Shown here: positions 40,486 through 49,015 of the stretch, in pieces
How positions within the stretch are numbered: position 1 is the stretch's first letter
Layout: the number at the start of each line of letters is the position of its first letter
Notes under the pieces: model-generated
The model's database searches: none
What the model was told of the DNA's origin: nothing
The model's input: only the letters and a program-made list of their open reading frames with translations
Program-made: the position numbers and the translations under genes
Origin: Myxococcaceae bacterium JPH2
Lineage (GTDB): Bacteria > Myxococcota > Myxococcia > Myxococcales > Myxococcaceae
Direction of reading: 5' to 3'
Length of the DNA stretch: 64,000 nucleotides
Assembly (NCBI GenBank): GCA_016458225.1
Contig: JAEMGR010000009.1
Location: forward strand, 372,001 to 436,000

Positions 40486-40585
40486 AACATCAAGAGCGGC
40501 CTCGCTTGCGCGGGTGCCCGACAACCTGGAGACGGACCTCCAAGGTGTCCAAATGATGCGGCCCGGGAGAAGTGATTCCGCGGGC
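40486..40585 (+). ncRNA. Candidate SAM-clan riboswitch (SAM-I/IV-like)
   Basis: The RNA begins CATCAAGAG, like the SAM-I/SAM-IV core. P2 is a hairpin GGC-CTCGC/GCGGG-GCC (40498-40518). The conserved ACAACC (40521-40526) and GGTG (40544-40547) flank P3, formed by CCT-GGAG and CTCC-AGG. CATC at 40488 can close on GATG at 40555. A further hairpin, GCCCG/CGGGC (40561-40585), carries GGAGAAGTGAT in its loop. S-adenosylmethionine sensing fits the operon downstream, which makes homoserine and cystathionine for methionine. The assignment is by eye; the exact class (SAM-I, SAM-IV or the I/IV variant) is not settled. Confidence 0.68.
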
Positions 40586-40884
40586 AATCCAAGTGTCCGA
40601 AGCCAGGGCCCTCGCCCCATGCTTCGGTGAGAGAGTCTCGCCGTGGTTCACTCGCCTCGACAGACGACGGTCCCCTCCCCCGCTCTGGGTCGTTGCTCGC
40701 GCTGTCGCGCGGGGTCGGCGCGAATGCGTCAGCCCTGGCTCATGCGCTAGGGCTTCGCATCTATCCCTCTCACGTCTGTCGTTGGCTCAGAGCCCGCTCG
40801 CGCGTTCGCGCGCGGTGACGGCGAGCCATTCCCTCTCAATTCCTATCAGCGCTCGCGGGGCGGGCGTCTGTCTTGGGTTCAGTC
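40586..40884 (+). other. Long leader between riboswitch candidate and first methionine gene
   Basis: About 300 nt with no convincing gene. A 63-codon frame at 40627-40818 is Arg/Ser-rich and lacks a ribosome site. No clear intrinsic terminator was found, so if the riboswitch works by transcription control its expression platform is not obvious; Rho-dependent or translational control is possible. Confidence 0.35.
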
Positions 40885-43380
40885 ATGAACAGTCCTCGAT
40901 TCAGGGTCATGAAGTTCGGCGGCTCGTCGGTGGGTTCTCCCCCTCGGCTGCGGCAGGTGGTGCAGCTCATCGCCCAGCATTCGCGCAGCGGCCCGCTCGC
41001 GGTGGTGGTCTCCGCCATGGGCGACACCACGGACTGGCTGCTGGAGGCGGCGAGCCTCGCGGCGGCCGGCAACCTGGAAGGTGCGCGCGCGGTGCTCTGG
41101 CGCATCACCGAGCTGGCGAAGAGCACCGTCGCCGCGCTCCACCCCTCCCCCAGCGCGGGACTCGCGGCGCGCATCGATCTGTTGCTCGCGCCGCTCCAGC
41201 TCCTGCTGCAAGGCATCGCGCTCACCCGCGAGTGTTCCCCGGCGTCGAAGGATCGCGTCCTCTCCTATGGAGAGCTCATCACCTCCACGGTGTTGCCCGA
41301 GCTGCTCCAGGCCGCTGGCGTGGAGTCGCGATTCTGTGACTCGCGCGCGCTCATCGTGACGGATGACCGGTTCGGCGCGGCGCGGGTGGACGTGGAGCGG
41401 ACGCGAACGCTCATCCAGGAGGCCGCGCGCACGTGGGGCAACGCGGTGCCCGTCCTCCCTGGCTTCATCGCGGCGACGCCGGATGGGCGCACCACCACGC
41501 TCGGGCGCAATGGCTCGGACTACACCGCCGCGCTCGTCGCCCAGGGACTGGCCGCCTCCGAGGTCACCGTGTGGACGGACGTGCTCGGGCTGCACACCGC
41601 GGATCCCGACCTCGTGGCGGATGCGTACCCGGTCGCGCATCTCACGCACGGCGAGGGGCTGGAGCTGGCCGCGGTGGGCGTGCGCATGCTGCACGCGCGC
41701 ACCATGATTCCGCTCATCGAGTCCGGCATCCCGCTGCGGATCCGCAACACGATGTCGCCCGAGCACCCCGGCACGCTCATCGACGCCGTGGGTTCGCTGG
41801 ATGGGCAGCGGCCCACCTGTATCGCCACGCGCGAGGACCTCGCGCTGTTGGACATCGAGGTGCGCAAGCTCTCCGACCAGTTCCAGCTCGGTGAGCGCGC
41901 GCTGTCCGCGCTGCGGCAGGCGGACGTCACCGTGTGGATGACGGCGCAGTCGTCCAACGGGCAGTCCATCGCCGTCGTGGTTCCTCGCCCGGATGCGGAG
42001 CGAGCCCGGACGGCGCTGGAGTCCGAGCTGGCGCAAGAGCTCGCGCGCCGCGAGGTGGAGCCGCTGAAGATTCGCCAGCCCGTCACGCTGCTGACGCTCG
42101 TGGCCGAGGCGATGGGTCACGGCGTCAACGTGGCGGGACGCTTCTTCCGCGCGCTGGGAGGGGTGGGCGTCAACGTCAAGGCCATCGCGCAGGGCGCCAG
42201 CTCGCGCTCCATCTCGTGCGTCGTCGATGCCTCGGACACGGCCATCGCCGTGCGCACCACGCACGCGGCCTTCAACCTCGCGCACCAGCAGGTCAGCGTC
42301 TTCTTGCTCGGCAAGGGGACGGTGGGCGGGCAGCTCCTCGCGCAGCTTCGCGCCCAGGAGGCACAGCTCCGCGAGCGCCATGGCATCGCGCTTCGCGTGG
42401 TGGGCATCGCGGACAGCCGTCGCGCGGTGTTCGACGCGCGCGGCCTCCCGCTCGACGGCCTCGAGGAGCGCCTCTCCACCGGAGACGCGCGCGAGGCCGG
42501 GCTCTCGCGGCTCGTCCCGCTGCTGGAGGAGCTGCGCCGACAGCCCGTGCCCATCCTCGTGGACTGCACGGCCGCCGCGGGAATGGAGGCCGTCTACACG
42601 CAGGCCTTCCAGCGCGGCATCCACGTGGTGGCGGCCAACAAGAAGCCGCTCGCCCTGCCCTGGGCCGATCACGAGCAGCTCCTGGCCGAGGCGCGGCGAC
42701 ACCATGTGGCCTACCACTACGAGACGACGGTGGGCGCCAGCCTCCCTGTCATCGAGACGCTGTCGAACCTCGTGCGCACCGGCGACACGGTGCGGCTCAT
42801 CACCGCGTCGCTGTCCGGAACGCTCGGCTACCTCTGCAACGAGCTGATGGCGGGGGTCCCCCTCTCCGTCGCGGTGCGCACGGCGCGCGAGCGCGGCTTC
42901 ACCGAGCCGGATCCACGCGACGACCTCAGCGGCATCGACGTCGCGCGCAAGGCGCTCATCCTCGCGCGTGAGCTGGGGCTGCCGCTCTCGTTCTCGGACG
43001 TGGCGCTGGAGCCGTTCGTCCCGGCCGACCTGTGCACCGCCTCCGTGGACGTGCTCCCCAAGGGGCTGGAGGCGCTGGATGGAACGTATGCGGAGAAGGT
43101 GGCCCGCTGCCGTCAGTCCGGCACGGTGCTGCGCTATCTGGCCCGCATCGCGCCGGGCCGCTCCGGAGACGGCCCCATCATCCGCGTGGGCCCCACCGTG
43201 GTGGAGGCCGGTCAGCCCGCGGCGGATCTGCGCGGCGCCGAGTCCCTCATCTCCTTCACCACCACGCGCCACAGCGACTACCCGCTCACGGTGCGCGGCG
43301 CGGGCGCGGGCGGCGCGGTCACCGCCTCCGGCGTCCTCGCAGACATCCTCCGCATCTCCCAGACCCTCCGGGGTCGCTGA
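40885..43380 (+). CDS. Bifunctional aspartokinase/homoserine dehydrogenase
   Basis: An 831-residue fusion catalysing the first and third steps from aspartate to homoserine. The kinase part (about 1-285) opens with MKFGGSSVGS and has the TLGRNGSDYTAA block. Paired ACT-type regulatory modules follow (about 300-455). The dehydrogenase part has the nucleotide motif GKGTVGGQL near 476, NKKPLALP near 590 and the TASLSGTLGYLCNEL block. The layout is that of E. coli ThrA/MetL. The SAM-riboswitch candidate and downstream metI/metC-like genes favour a MetL-like role. The ATG at 40885 is preferred over an internal one at 40909, though no ribosome site is clear. The gap to the next gene is 10 nt. Confidence 0.9.
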   Translation: MNSPRFRVMKFGGSSVGSPPRLRQVVQLIAQHSRSGPLAVVVSAMGDTTDWLLEAASLAAAGNLEGARAVLWRITELAKSTVAALHPSPSAGLAARIDLLLAPLQLLLQGIALTRECSPASKDRVLSYGELITSTVLPELLQAAGVESRFCDSRALIVTDDRFGAARVDVERTRTLIQEAARTWGNAVPVLPGFIAATPDGRTTTLGRNGSDYTAALVAQGLAASEVTVWTDVLGLHTADPDLVADAYPVAHLTHGEGLELAAVGVRMLHARTMIPLIESGIPLRIRNTMSPEHPGTLIDAVGSLDGQRPTCIATREDLALLDIEVRKLSDQFQLGERALSALRQADVTVWMTAQSSNGQSIAVVVPRPDAERARTALESELAQELARREVEPLKIRQPVTLLTLVAEAMGHGVNVAGRFFRALGGVGVNVKAIAQGASSRSISCVVDASDTAIAVRTTHAAFNLAHQQVSVFLLGKGTVGGQLLAQLRAQEAQLRERHGIALRVVGIADSRRAVFDARGLPLDGLEERLSTGDAREAGLSRLVPLLEELRRQPVPILVDCTAAAGMEAVYTQAFQRGIHVVAANKKPLALPWADHEQLLAEARRHHVAYHYETTVGASLPVIETLSNLVRTGDTVRLITASLSGTLGYLCNELMAGVPLSVAVRTARERGFTEPDPRDDLSGIDVARKALILARELGLPLSFSDVALEPFVPADLCTASVDVLPKGLEALDGTYAEKVARCRQSGTVLRYLARIAPGRSGDGPIIRVGPTVVEAGQPAADLRGAESLISFTTTRHSDYPLTVRGAGAGGAVTASGVLADILRISQTLRGR

Positions 43381-43390
43381 AGGAGCCCTC

Positions 43391-44518
43391 ATGAAGCTCG
43401 CCACGGCAGTCGTCCACGCAGGCGTCCGGCGCGATCCCTCCACCGGCGCGGTCGCCGTCCCCATCTACCAATCCGCCACCTTCCAGCACCCGGCGCTCGG
43501 CCAGTCCACCGGCTACGACTACTCTCGCACGCGCAACCCCACGCGCTCCGCGCTGGAGGAGGCCATCGCTCGACTGGAGGGTGGCAGCCGCGGCCTGGCC
43601 TTCTCCTCGGGCATGGCGGCCATCCACTGTGCGCTACAGCTGCTCGGCCCCGAGGACCATCTCGTGCTGACCGAGGACCTCTACGGCGGGACGTATCGGC
43701 TCGTGGAGAACATCCTCCATCGGCGATGTACGTACGTCGACACCAGCCGCCCCGAGGCGGTGCGCGCGGCCCTGCGCCCCAACACGCGGGCCGTGCTGGT
43801 GGAGTCCCCCACCAACCCGGTGATGCGGACGGCGGACATCCCGGTCCTCGCGAACCTCGCGCACGAGACAGGCGCGCTGCTCATCGTGGACAACACGTTC
43901 CTCACCCCCTGTCTCCAGCGTCCGTTGGAGCTGGGCGCGGACCTGGTGGTCCACAGCGCGACCAAGTACCTGTCCGGCCACAACGACGTCGTCGCCGGCG
44001 CGCTCGTCGCGAAGGACGCGGCGCTCGGTGAGCGACTCGCGTACTTCCAGAACGGCATCGGCGCCATCCTCGGGCCGCAGGACTCCTATCTCGTCATTCG
44101 CGGCCTGAAGACGCTCGCGCTGCGCATGGAGCGACATCAGGCCAACGCGCGCGAGGTGGCCGGTTGGCTCGCCTCCCATCCGCTCGTGGAGCGCGTCTTC
44201 TATCCGGGCGTGGGCGGCATGTTGTCCTTCACCGTCACCGACACGGCGCTCGTGCCGCAGGTGCTCTCTTCCGTGCGCCTGTGTCTCTTCGCCGAGTCGC
44301 TCGGTGGCGTCGAGACGCTCATCACCTATCCAGCCACCCAGACGCATGCCGACATCCCCGCGGCGCGCCGCGAGGAGCTGGGAATCACTGACCGACTGCT
44401 GCGCCTCTCCGTGGGAATCGAGGACGTCCATGACATCATTGCCGACCTTTCCGAAGCGCTCGCCGGAGCCCACACGTTGCGAGAGCTTCGCCACGCGCCT
44501 CTTGCACACGGGTCATGA
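43391..44518 (+). CDS. metI: Cystathionine gamma-synthase/O-acylhomoserine lyase (MetI-like)
   Basis: A 375-residue PLP enzyme of the Cys/Met metabolism family. It would condense an acylated homoserine with cysteine or sulfide. SSGMAAIHCALQ near 78 binds the cofactor phosphate, the aspartate strand is LIVDNTFLTP, and the PLP Lys is in HSATKYLSGHNDV near 191. The C-terminal FAESLGGVETLITYPATQTH is close to Bacillus MetI, as is the shortened loop before GGMLSF that longer cystathionine synthases have. AAGGAG precedes the ATG by 6 nt. It overlaps the following paralogue by 89 nt. Confidence 0.88.
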   Translation: MKLATAVVHAGVRRDPSTGAVAVPIYQSATFQHPALGQSTGYDYSRTRNPTRSALEEAIARLEGGSRGLAFSSGMAAIHCALQLLGPEDHLVLTEDLYGGTYRLVENILHRRCTYVDTSRPEAVRAALRPNTRAVLVESPTNPVMRTADIPVLANLAHETGALLIVDNTFLTPCLQRPLELGADLVVHSATKYLSGHNDVVAGALVAKDAALGERLAYFQNGIGAILGPQDSYLVIRGLKTLALRMERHQANAREVAGWLASHPLVERVFYPGVGGMLSFTVTDTALVPQVLSSVRLCLFAESLGGVETLITYPATQTHADIPAARREELGITDRLLRLSVGIEDVHDIIADLSEALAGAHTLRELRHAPLAHGS

Positions 44519-45584
44519 GCTAGACCCGACGACGGGCGCGGCGGCCGTGCCCATCTACCAGGTGTCGATGTTCGATCAGCCGAGCCTGGAGCAGCCCGGC
44601 GAGTTCGACTACGCGCGCTCGGGGAACCCCACACGCCGGGCCCTCGAGGGCGTGCTCGCGAGCCTCGACGAGGCCGCGGGAGCGTTCGCGTTCGGCTCGG
44701 GCATGGCGGCCGTCTCCACCGTGCTGATGCTCTTCAGCGCGGGCGATCACCTCGTCGTCACCGATGACTGTTACGGCGGCACCTATCGCGTGCTCACACG
44801 GGTGTTCCGGCGCTTCGGGCTGGACGCCACCTTCGTGGACACGAGCAACCCGGCGGCGGTGCGCGCCGCGATCCGCCCCAACACGCGCGCGCTGCTCGTG
44901 GAAACGGTCAGCAACCCGTTCCTCAAGCGCACGGACGTCCCCGCCATGGCGGAGATCGCCCACCAGCACAAGGCGCTACTCATCGTCGACAACACGTTCT
45001 TGTCGCCCTACCTGTCGCGCCCGCTCACCGAGGGAGCGGACATCGTCGTGCACTCCGCGACGAAGTACCTGGGTGGGCACAGCGATGTCGTCGCGGGCTC
45101 GGTGGCGGTGAGGACCCCGGCGCTCGCCCAGGAGGTCTACTTCCTCCAGAACGCAGTGGGCGCGGTGCTTGGGCCCCAGGACTGCTTCCTCCTTCAGCGC
45201 GGCATCAAGACGCTGCAGGTGCGGATGGAGCGGCAGGTGCGCACGGCCTCGGCGTTGGCGCAGTGGCTCGCCGAGCGGCCCGAGGTGCGCGAGGTCTTCT
45301 ATCCCGACACGGGCGCGGTGGTGACGTTCCGGCTCGCGCGCGACGCCATGGCCGCGCCGTTCGTGCAGAACCTGCGGCTGCCGCTGCTCGGCGTCTCGCT
45401 GGGCGCGGTGGAGAGCATCGTCACGGTGCCTGCTCGCCACTCGCATGCCTCCGTGCCAGCGGCCGAGCGAGAGCGCCGCGGAATCACCGAGGGCCTCATC
45501 CGCTTCTCCGTGGGGCTGGAGGACCTGGGTGACCTGAGCGAAGACCTGGCCCTCGCCTTCGAGGCCGCGCGTCATGTCGTGTGA
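44430..45584 (+). CDS. metC: Cystathionine beta-lyase-like PLP enzyme (MetC-like)
   Basis: A 384-residue paralogue of the preceding gene, with GSGMAAVSTVLM, LIVDNTFLSPYLSRPL and the PLP Lys in HSATKYLGGHSDV near 211. It has the same shortened C-terminal loop (FYPDTGAVVTF). In Bacillus the MetI-MetC pair performs cystathionine synthesis and cleavage, and this arrangement suggests the same. The start is an ATG with GAGGAC 5 nt upstream, lying inside the upstream gene, so the two genes overlap by 89 nt in different frames. The encoded N-terminal ~17 residues are unrelated to the family and may be dispensable. Confidence 0.85.
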   Translation: MTSLPTFPKRSPEPTRCESFATRLLHTGHELDPTTGAAAVPIYQVSMFDQPSLEQPGEFDYARSGNPTRRALEGVLASLDEAAGAFAFGSGMAAVSTVLMLFSAGDHLVVTDDCYGGTYRVLTRVFRRFGLDATFVDTSNPAAVRAAIRPNTRALLVETVSNPFLKRTDVPAMAEIAHQHKALLIVDNTFLSPYLSRPLTEGADIVVHSATKYLGGHSDVVAGSVAVRTPALAQEVYFLQNAVGAVLGPQDCFLLQRGIKTLQVRMERQVRTASALAQWLAERPEVREVFYPDTGAVVTFRLARDAMAAPFVQNLRLPLLGVSLGAVESIVTVPARHSHASVPAAERERRGITEGLIRFSVGLEDLGDLSEDLALAFEAARHVV

Positions 45585-45600
45585 TGAACAGGGCGGGGCA

Positions 45601-45629
45601 TTGACAGCCGCGAACTCCACAGGCAACGT
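45601..45629 (+). promoter_or_regulatory. Candidate promoter of the sulfate-uptake leader
   Basis: A perfect TTGACA (45601-45606) is followed after 17 nt by CAACGT (45624-45629), a weak -10. Initiation would fall near 45636, only a few nt before the leader ATG at 45640, which would make that reading frame nearly leaderless. Confidence 0.5.
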
Positions 45630-45639
45630 GATGACGCTC

Positions 45640-45717
45640 ATGCGAATCCCCACCACCACCCTCGCCTCGTGTTGCTGTCAGGCACCTTGGGTGGGCGTGT
45701 GTCCGCCGGTGGCCTGA
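45640..45717 (+). CDS. Cysteine-rich leader peptide of the sulfate-uptake operon
   Basis: A 25-residue frame: MRIPTTTLASCCC, then QAPWVGVCPPVA. Three adjacent Cys codons (TGT TGC TGT at 45670-45678) and a fourth at 45700 are far above chance in such a short frame. In-frame ATG 45631 and GTG 45628 are alternative starts. CCCACC (45649-45654), just before the Cys codons, can pair with GGTGGG within GGTGGGC (45690-45696), just after them. GGTGGGC also pairs perfectly with the 5' arm of the terminator downstream. This is the layout of a ribosome-stalling attenuator that senses charged Cys-tRNA. The peptide itself probably has no function. Confidence 0.82.
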   Translation: MRIPTTTLASCCCQAPWVGVCPPVA

Positions 45718-45740
45718 GCGCTATCGGCTGAGCTGACACG

Positions 45741-45773
45741 AAAGCCCACCCCCGGAAGGGAGGTGGGCTTTTG
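45741..45773 (+). terminator. Attenuator terminator before the sulfate-uptake genes
   Basis: AAAGCCCACC (45741-45750) pairs perfectly with GGTGGGCTTT (45762-45771), with an inner CCC/GGG and a GGAA loop, followed by TTTT. Its 5' arm contains GCCCACC (45744-45750), the perfect complement of GGTGGGC at 45690-45696 in the leader, so antiterminator and terminator exclude each other. It lies 65 nt before the porin start. Confidence 0.88.
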
Positions 45774-45837
45774 AGTTTCCAGGACCGGATCTCACCCACC
45801 GCCCCTTCGCTGCCCCGTCTCGTCACGAGGTCAACGA

Positions 45838-47118
45838 ATGGCATCCACGACGCGCTACGCAATCCCTCTCGTCCTGGGAGGACTCCTCTCCCCGCTCAGT
45901 TCCCACGCCGAAGGCGACACGCCCGAGGCCCCACCCGCGGTCACCGTCCAAGCAGGCGCGGACGGCTTCACCCTCACCTCCGCCGACAAAGCCTTTCAGC
46001 TCAAGCTGCGCGGCTATCTCCAGACAGACGGCCGCTTCTTCGCGAGCAAAGCGGACAAGCCCGGCTCCACCACGTTCCTAATCCGACGCGCGCGGCCCAT
46101 CGTGGAGGGCACCCTCTTCGGCGCGTTCGACTTCCGCCTGATGCCGGACTTCGGCGCCGGGACGGTGCAGCTCTTCGACGCCTACCTGGACTTCCACCCC
46201 GCCAAGGAGGCGCGGCTGCGCGCGGGCAAGTTCAAGCCGCCCATCGGACTGGAGCGGCTCCAGAGCGCGACGAACACGGTCTTCATCGAGCGTGCGCTCC
46301 CCACGGACCTGGTGCCCAATCGGGACGTGGGTCTGCAAGTCCACGGTGAGCTGCACGGTGGCGTGCTCGCCTACGCGCTGGGCGCGTTCAATGGCACGCC
46401 AGACGGAGCCAGCGTCGATGCCAACCTGGATGACAGCTTCGACGTGGCCGCGCGCGTGTTCGCCCAGCCCTTCCGCGCGGGCGGCCCGAGCGTCCTGAAG
46501 GGACTCGGGGTCGGCTTCGCCGCATCACAGGGACAACAGTTCGGTGCCACGGCGAGCACGGGTGTCGCGCCGCTGCGCACGCCAGGACAGCAGACCTTCT
46601 TCAGCTACCGCACGGGCGCGCTGGCCGATGACACCGTCATCGCCCACGGAGACCACTTCCGCCTCTCGCCACAGGGTTACTTCTACGCGGGCCCGGTGGG
46701 TCTGCTGGCCGAGTACGTTTCATCCACGCAGGCAGTCAGTCGAGGTCCGGCACGCGCGAGGCTCCGCAACCAGGCCTGGCAGGTCACCGCGAGCGCGGTG
46801 TTCCTAGGCGGCGCGCCGTCCTTCGAGGGCGTGCGCCCCACGCATCCCCTGCATCCCTCGGAAGGAGCCTGGGGCGCGGTCGAGCTGGCGGGCCGCTATC
46901 ACACGCTGAACGTCGACGCCGACGCGTTCCCGCTCTACGCGGATCCGAACAAGGCCGCTCGCGCCGCGCGGAGCTGGGGCCTCGCGGCCAACTGGTACCT
47001 CAACGCCAACGCGCGCCTCGCCGCCGACTTCGACCGCACCACCTTCGACGGTGGCGCTCCAGACGCGGACCGGACACCGGAGTCCGTCTTCCTCTCTCGC
47101 TTCCAGCTCAGCTGGTGA
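45838..47118 (+). CDS. Outer-membrane porin of the OprO/OprP (phosphate-selective) family
   Basis: A 426-residue porin with a signal peptide cleaved near SSHA|EGDT. The family features are a FQLKLRGYLQTDGRFF opening, FLIRRARPIVEGTLFGAFDFRLMPDF near 80-105, a LRAGKFKPPIGLERLQS block, and a terminal strand SVFLSRFQLSW ending in Trp. OprO/OprP porins pass anions; position directly before sulfate ABC genes and behind a Cys attenuator suggests sulfate rather than phosphate here. GAGG lies 8 nt before the ATG. It is the first gene of the uptake operon. Confidence 0.85.
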   Translation: MASTTRYAIPLVLGGLLSPLSSHAEGDTPEAPPAVTVQAGADGFTLTSADKAFQLKLRGYLQTDGRFFASKADKPGSTTFLIRRARPIVEGTLFGAFDFRLMPDFGAGTVQLFDAYLDFHPAKEARLRAGKFKPPIGLERLQSATNTVFIERALPTDLVPNRDVGLQVHGELHGGVLAYALGAFNGTPDGASVDANLDDSFDVAARVFAQPFRAGGPSVLKGLGVGFAASQGQQFGATASTGVAPLRTPGQQTFFSYRTGALADDTVIAHGDHFRLSPQGYFYAGPVGLLAEYVSSTQAVSRGPARARLRNQAWQVTASAVFLGGAPSFEGVRPTHPLHPSEGAWGAVELAGRYHTLNVDADAFPLYADPNKAARAARSWGLAANWYLNANARLAADFDRTTFDGGAPDADRTPESVFLSRFQLSW

Positions 47119-47133
47119 AAGGCCGTGCCCCCC

Positions 47134-48162
47134 ATGCATCCACGCCACGTCTTGCCGCTCCTCTTGCTGCTCTCGCTCGGCGGCTGCTCCAAGGCCGGGG
47201 GCGACGGCTCCAGCGCGGAGACGGTCACGCTGCTCAACGTGTCCTATGACCCGACCCGCGAACTCTACGAAGACTTCAACACCGCGTTCGCGAAGCACTG
47301 GGAAGCAAGCCAGGGGCGGAAGCTCACGGTGCAACAGTCGCACGGCGGATCCGGCAAGCAAGCGCGGGCCGTCATCGATGGACTGGAGGCCGACGTCGTG
47401 ACGCTCGCCCTCGCGTACGACGTGGACATGCTCCACGACAAGGCGAACCTCCTCCCGACGGACTGGCAGACCCGCTTGCCGAACAACAGCGCGCCCTACA
47501 CCTCCACCGTCGTGTTCGTGGTCCGCAAGGGCAACCCCAAGAACATCCGCGACTGGGACGACCTCACGCGCGACGGCATCTCCGTCATCACGCCCAACCC
47601 CAAGACGTCAGGGGGCGCGCGATGGAACTACCTCGCGGCGTGGGGCTATGCGCTGCGCAAGCCGGGCGGCACCGAGGACTCGGCTCGGGCCTTCGTGTCG
47701 CGCCTCTTCAAGAACGTCCCCGTGCTCGACTCGGGCGCGCGGGGCTCCACCACCACGTTCGCGGAGCGCGGCCTGGGCGACGTGCTCATCGCCTGGGAGA
47801 ACGAAGCCCTCCTCCTCACCCGTGAGGTGGGAAAGGAGCGGTTCGACATCATCGCGCCCTCGGTGAGCATCCTGGCCGAGCCGCCCGTCGCGCTGGTCGA
47901 CCGCAACGTGGACAAGCGCGGGACGCGCGCGGTGGCCGAGGCCTATCTGCGCTACCTCTACTCGGACGAAGGACAGGAGATCGCCGCGCGACATCACTAC
48001 CGGCCGCGCTCGCAGACGGTGGCGGCGAAGCACGCCCAGGACTTCCCCGCCGTCACCCTCTTCACCATCGACGAGGCGTTCGGCGGCTGGCGCAAGGCGC
48101 AGAAGGCCCACTTCGACGACGGCGGGGAGTTCGACCGTCTCGCCGCGGCCCAGGCCCGGTGA
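47134..48162 (+). CDS. sbp: Sulfate-binding lipoprotein of ABC importer
   Basis: A 342-residue solute-binding protein. [18 protein letters not shown] is a lipoprotein signal with lipobox LGGC. The Sbp/CysP family pattern follows: [17 protein letters not shown] at 34-50, [17 protein letters not shown], a [10 protein letters not shown] block, [20 protein letters not shown] and [17 protein letters not shown]. It captures sulfate or thiosulfate for the permease encoded next. The ATG is preferred over a GTG three codons upstream because it gives a compact signal peptide. Most bacterial Sbp proteins are soluble in the periplasm; here it is lipid-anchored. Confidence 0.92.
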   Translation: MHPRHVLPLLLLLSLGGCSKAGGDGSSAETVTLLNVSYDPTRELYEDFNTAFAKHWEASQGRKLTVQQSHGGSGKQARAVIDGLEADVVTLALAYDVDMLHDKANLLPTDWQTRLPNNSAPYTSTVVFVVRKGNPKNIRDWDDLTRDGISVITPNPKTSGGARWNYLAAWGYALRKPGGTEDSARAFVSRLFKNVPVLDSGARGSTTTFAERGLGDVLIAWENEALLLTREVGKERFDIIAPSVSILAEPPVALVDRNVDKRGTRAVAEAYLRYLYSDEGQEIAARHHYRPRSQTVAAKHAQDFPAVTLFTIDEAFGGWRKAQKAHFDDGGEFDRLAAAQAR

Positions 48163-48172
48163 GCCCCACGCC

Positions 48173-49012
48173 ATGAGCACGTCCGCGCGCAGACGCATCC
48201 TCCCCGGCTTCGGATTGTCGCTGGGAATGACCTGGGCCTGGCTCGGCCTGCTGGTCATCGTTCCCCTCTCCGGCCTCGTCCTCCAGAGCCTCAACCTGTC
48301 GTGGGAGCGGTTCTGGGAGACCGTGGCGTCGCCTCGCGCGTTCGCGGCCTATCGCTTGAGCTTCGGCGCATCCCTCGCGGCGGCGCTCATCAACGCGATC
48401 TTCGGACTGCTCGTGGCCTGGGTGCTCGTGCGCTACCGCTTCCCGGGCCGAGCGTGGGTGGACGCGTTGGTGGACCTGCCCTTCGCGCTCCCCACGGCGG
48501 TGGCCGGGCTGACGCTGACCACGCTCTACGCCTCACATGGCGCCTATGGGCGGTACCTGGAGGCGCTGGGCCTGAAGGTGGCTTTCACCCCGCTGGGCGT
48601 GGCCATCGCGCTGACCTTCATCGGCCTGCCCTTCGTCGTGCGCACGGTGCAGCCCGTGCTGGAGGACCTGGATCCCGAAGTGGAGGAAGCCGCGACGACG
48701 CTCGGCGCGACGCCCTGGCAGACGTTCTCGCGCGTCGTCTTTCCCCACGTGCTCCCGGCCCTCCTCAGCGGTTTCACCCTCGCGTTCGCGCGAGCGCTGG
48801 GTGAGTACGGCTCCATCGTCTTCATCTCCGGCAACATGCCGCTGCGCACGGAGATCGTCCCGCTGCTCATCGTCACGCGGCTGGAGCAGTACGACTACGC
48901 GGGCGCCACCGCGCTCGCGCTCGTGATGCTCGTCACGTCGTTCACGCTCCTGCTGACCGTCAACCTCCTCCAGCGCTGGAGCCAACGTCGGCTCGAGTCG
49001 CGCCCCGGGTAG
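48173..49012 (+). CDS. cysT: Sulfate ABC transporter permease CysT
   Basis: A 279-residue inner-membrane permease with six predicted helices and the BPD signature EEAATTLGATPWQTFSRVVFP near 168-188, which contacts the ATPase. The PTAVAGLTLTTLY block near 105-117 is typical of CysT (CysU). It pairs with the CysW encoded next. It starts 10 nt after sbp. Confidence 0.93.
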   Translation: MSTSARRRILPGFGLSLGMTWAWLGLLVIVPLSGLVLQSLNLSWERFWETVASPRAFAAYRLSFGASLAAALINAIFGLLVAWVLVRYRFPGRAWVDALVDLPFALPTAVAGLTLTTLYASHGAYGRYLEALGLKVAFTPLGVAIALTFIGLPFVVRTVQPVLEDLDPEVEEAATTLGATPWQTFSRVVFPHVLPALLSGFTLAFARALGEYGSIVFISGNMPLRTEIVPLLIVTRLEQYDYAGATALALVMLVTSFTLLLTVNLLQRWSQRRLESRPG

Positions 49013-49015
49013 CCC

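Noticed and set aside
40627-40818. A 63-codon gene in the methionine leader
   Set aside because: Arg/Ser-rich, no ribosome site, and it lies within a likely untranslated leader.
40879-43464. An 861-codon open frame on the minus strand
   Set aside because: It is antisense to the aspartokinase/homoserine dehydrogenase and has no recognisable domain, only His/Arg/Ala-rich sequence.
45631-45717. Treating the uptake leader frame as a functional small metal-binding protein because of CCC
   Set aside because: Its Cys codons sit exactly between pairing segments of a terminator/antiterminator, which a metal-binding role would not explain; the peptide is also short and otherwise unstructured.
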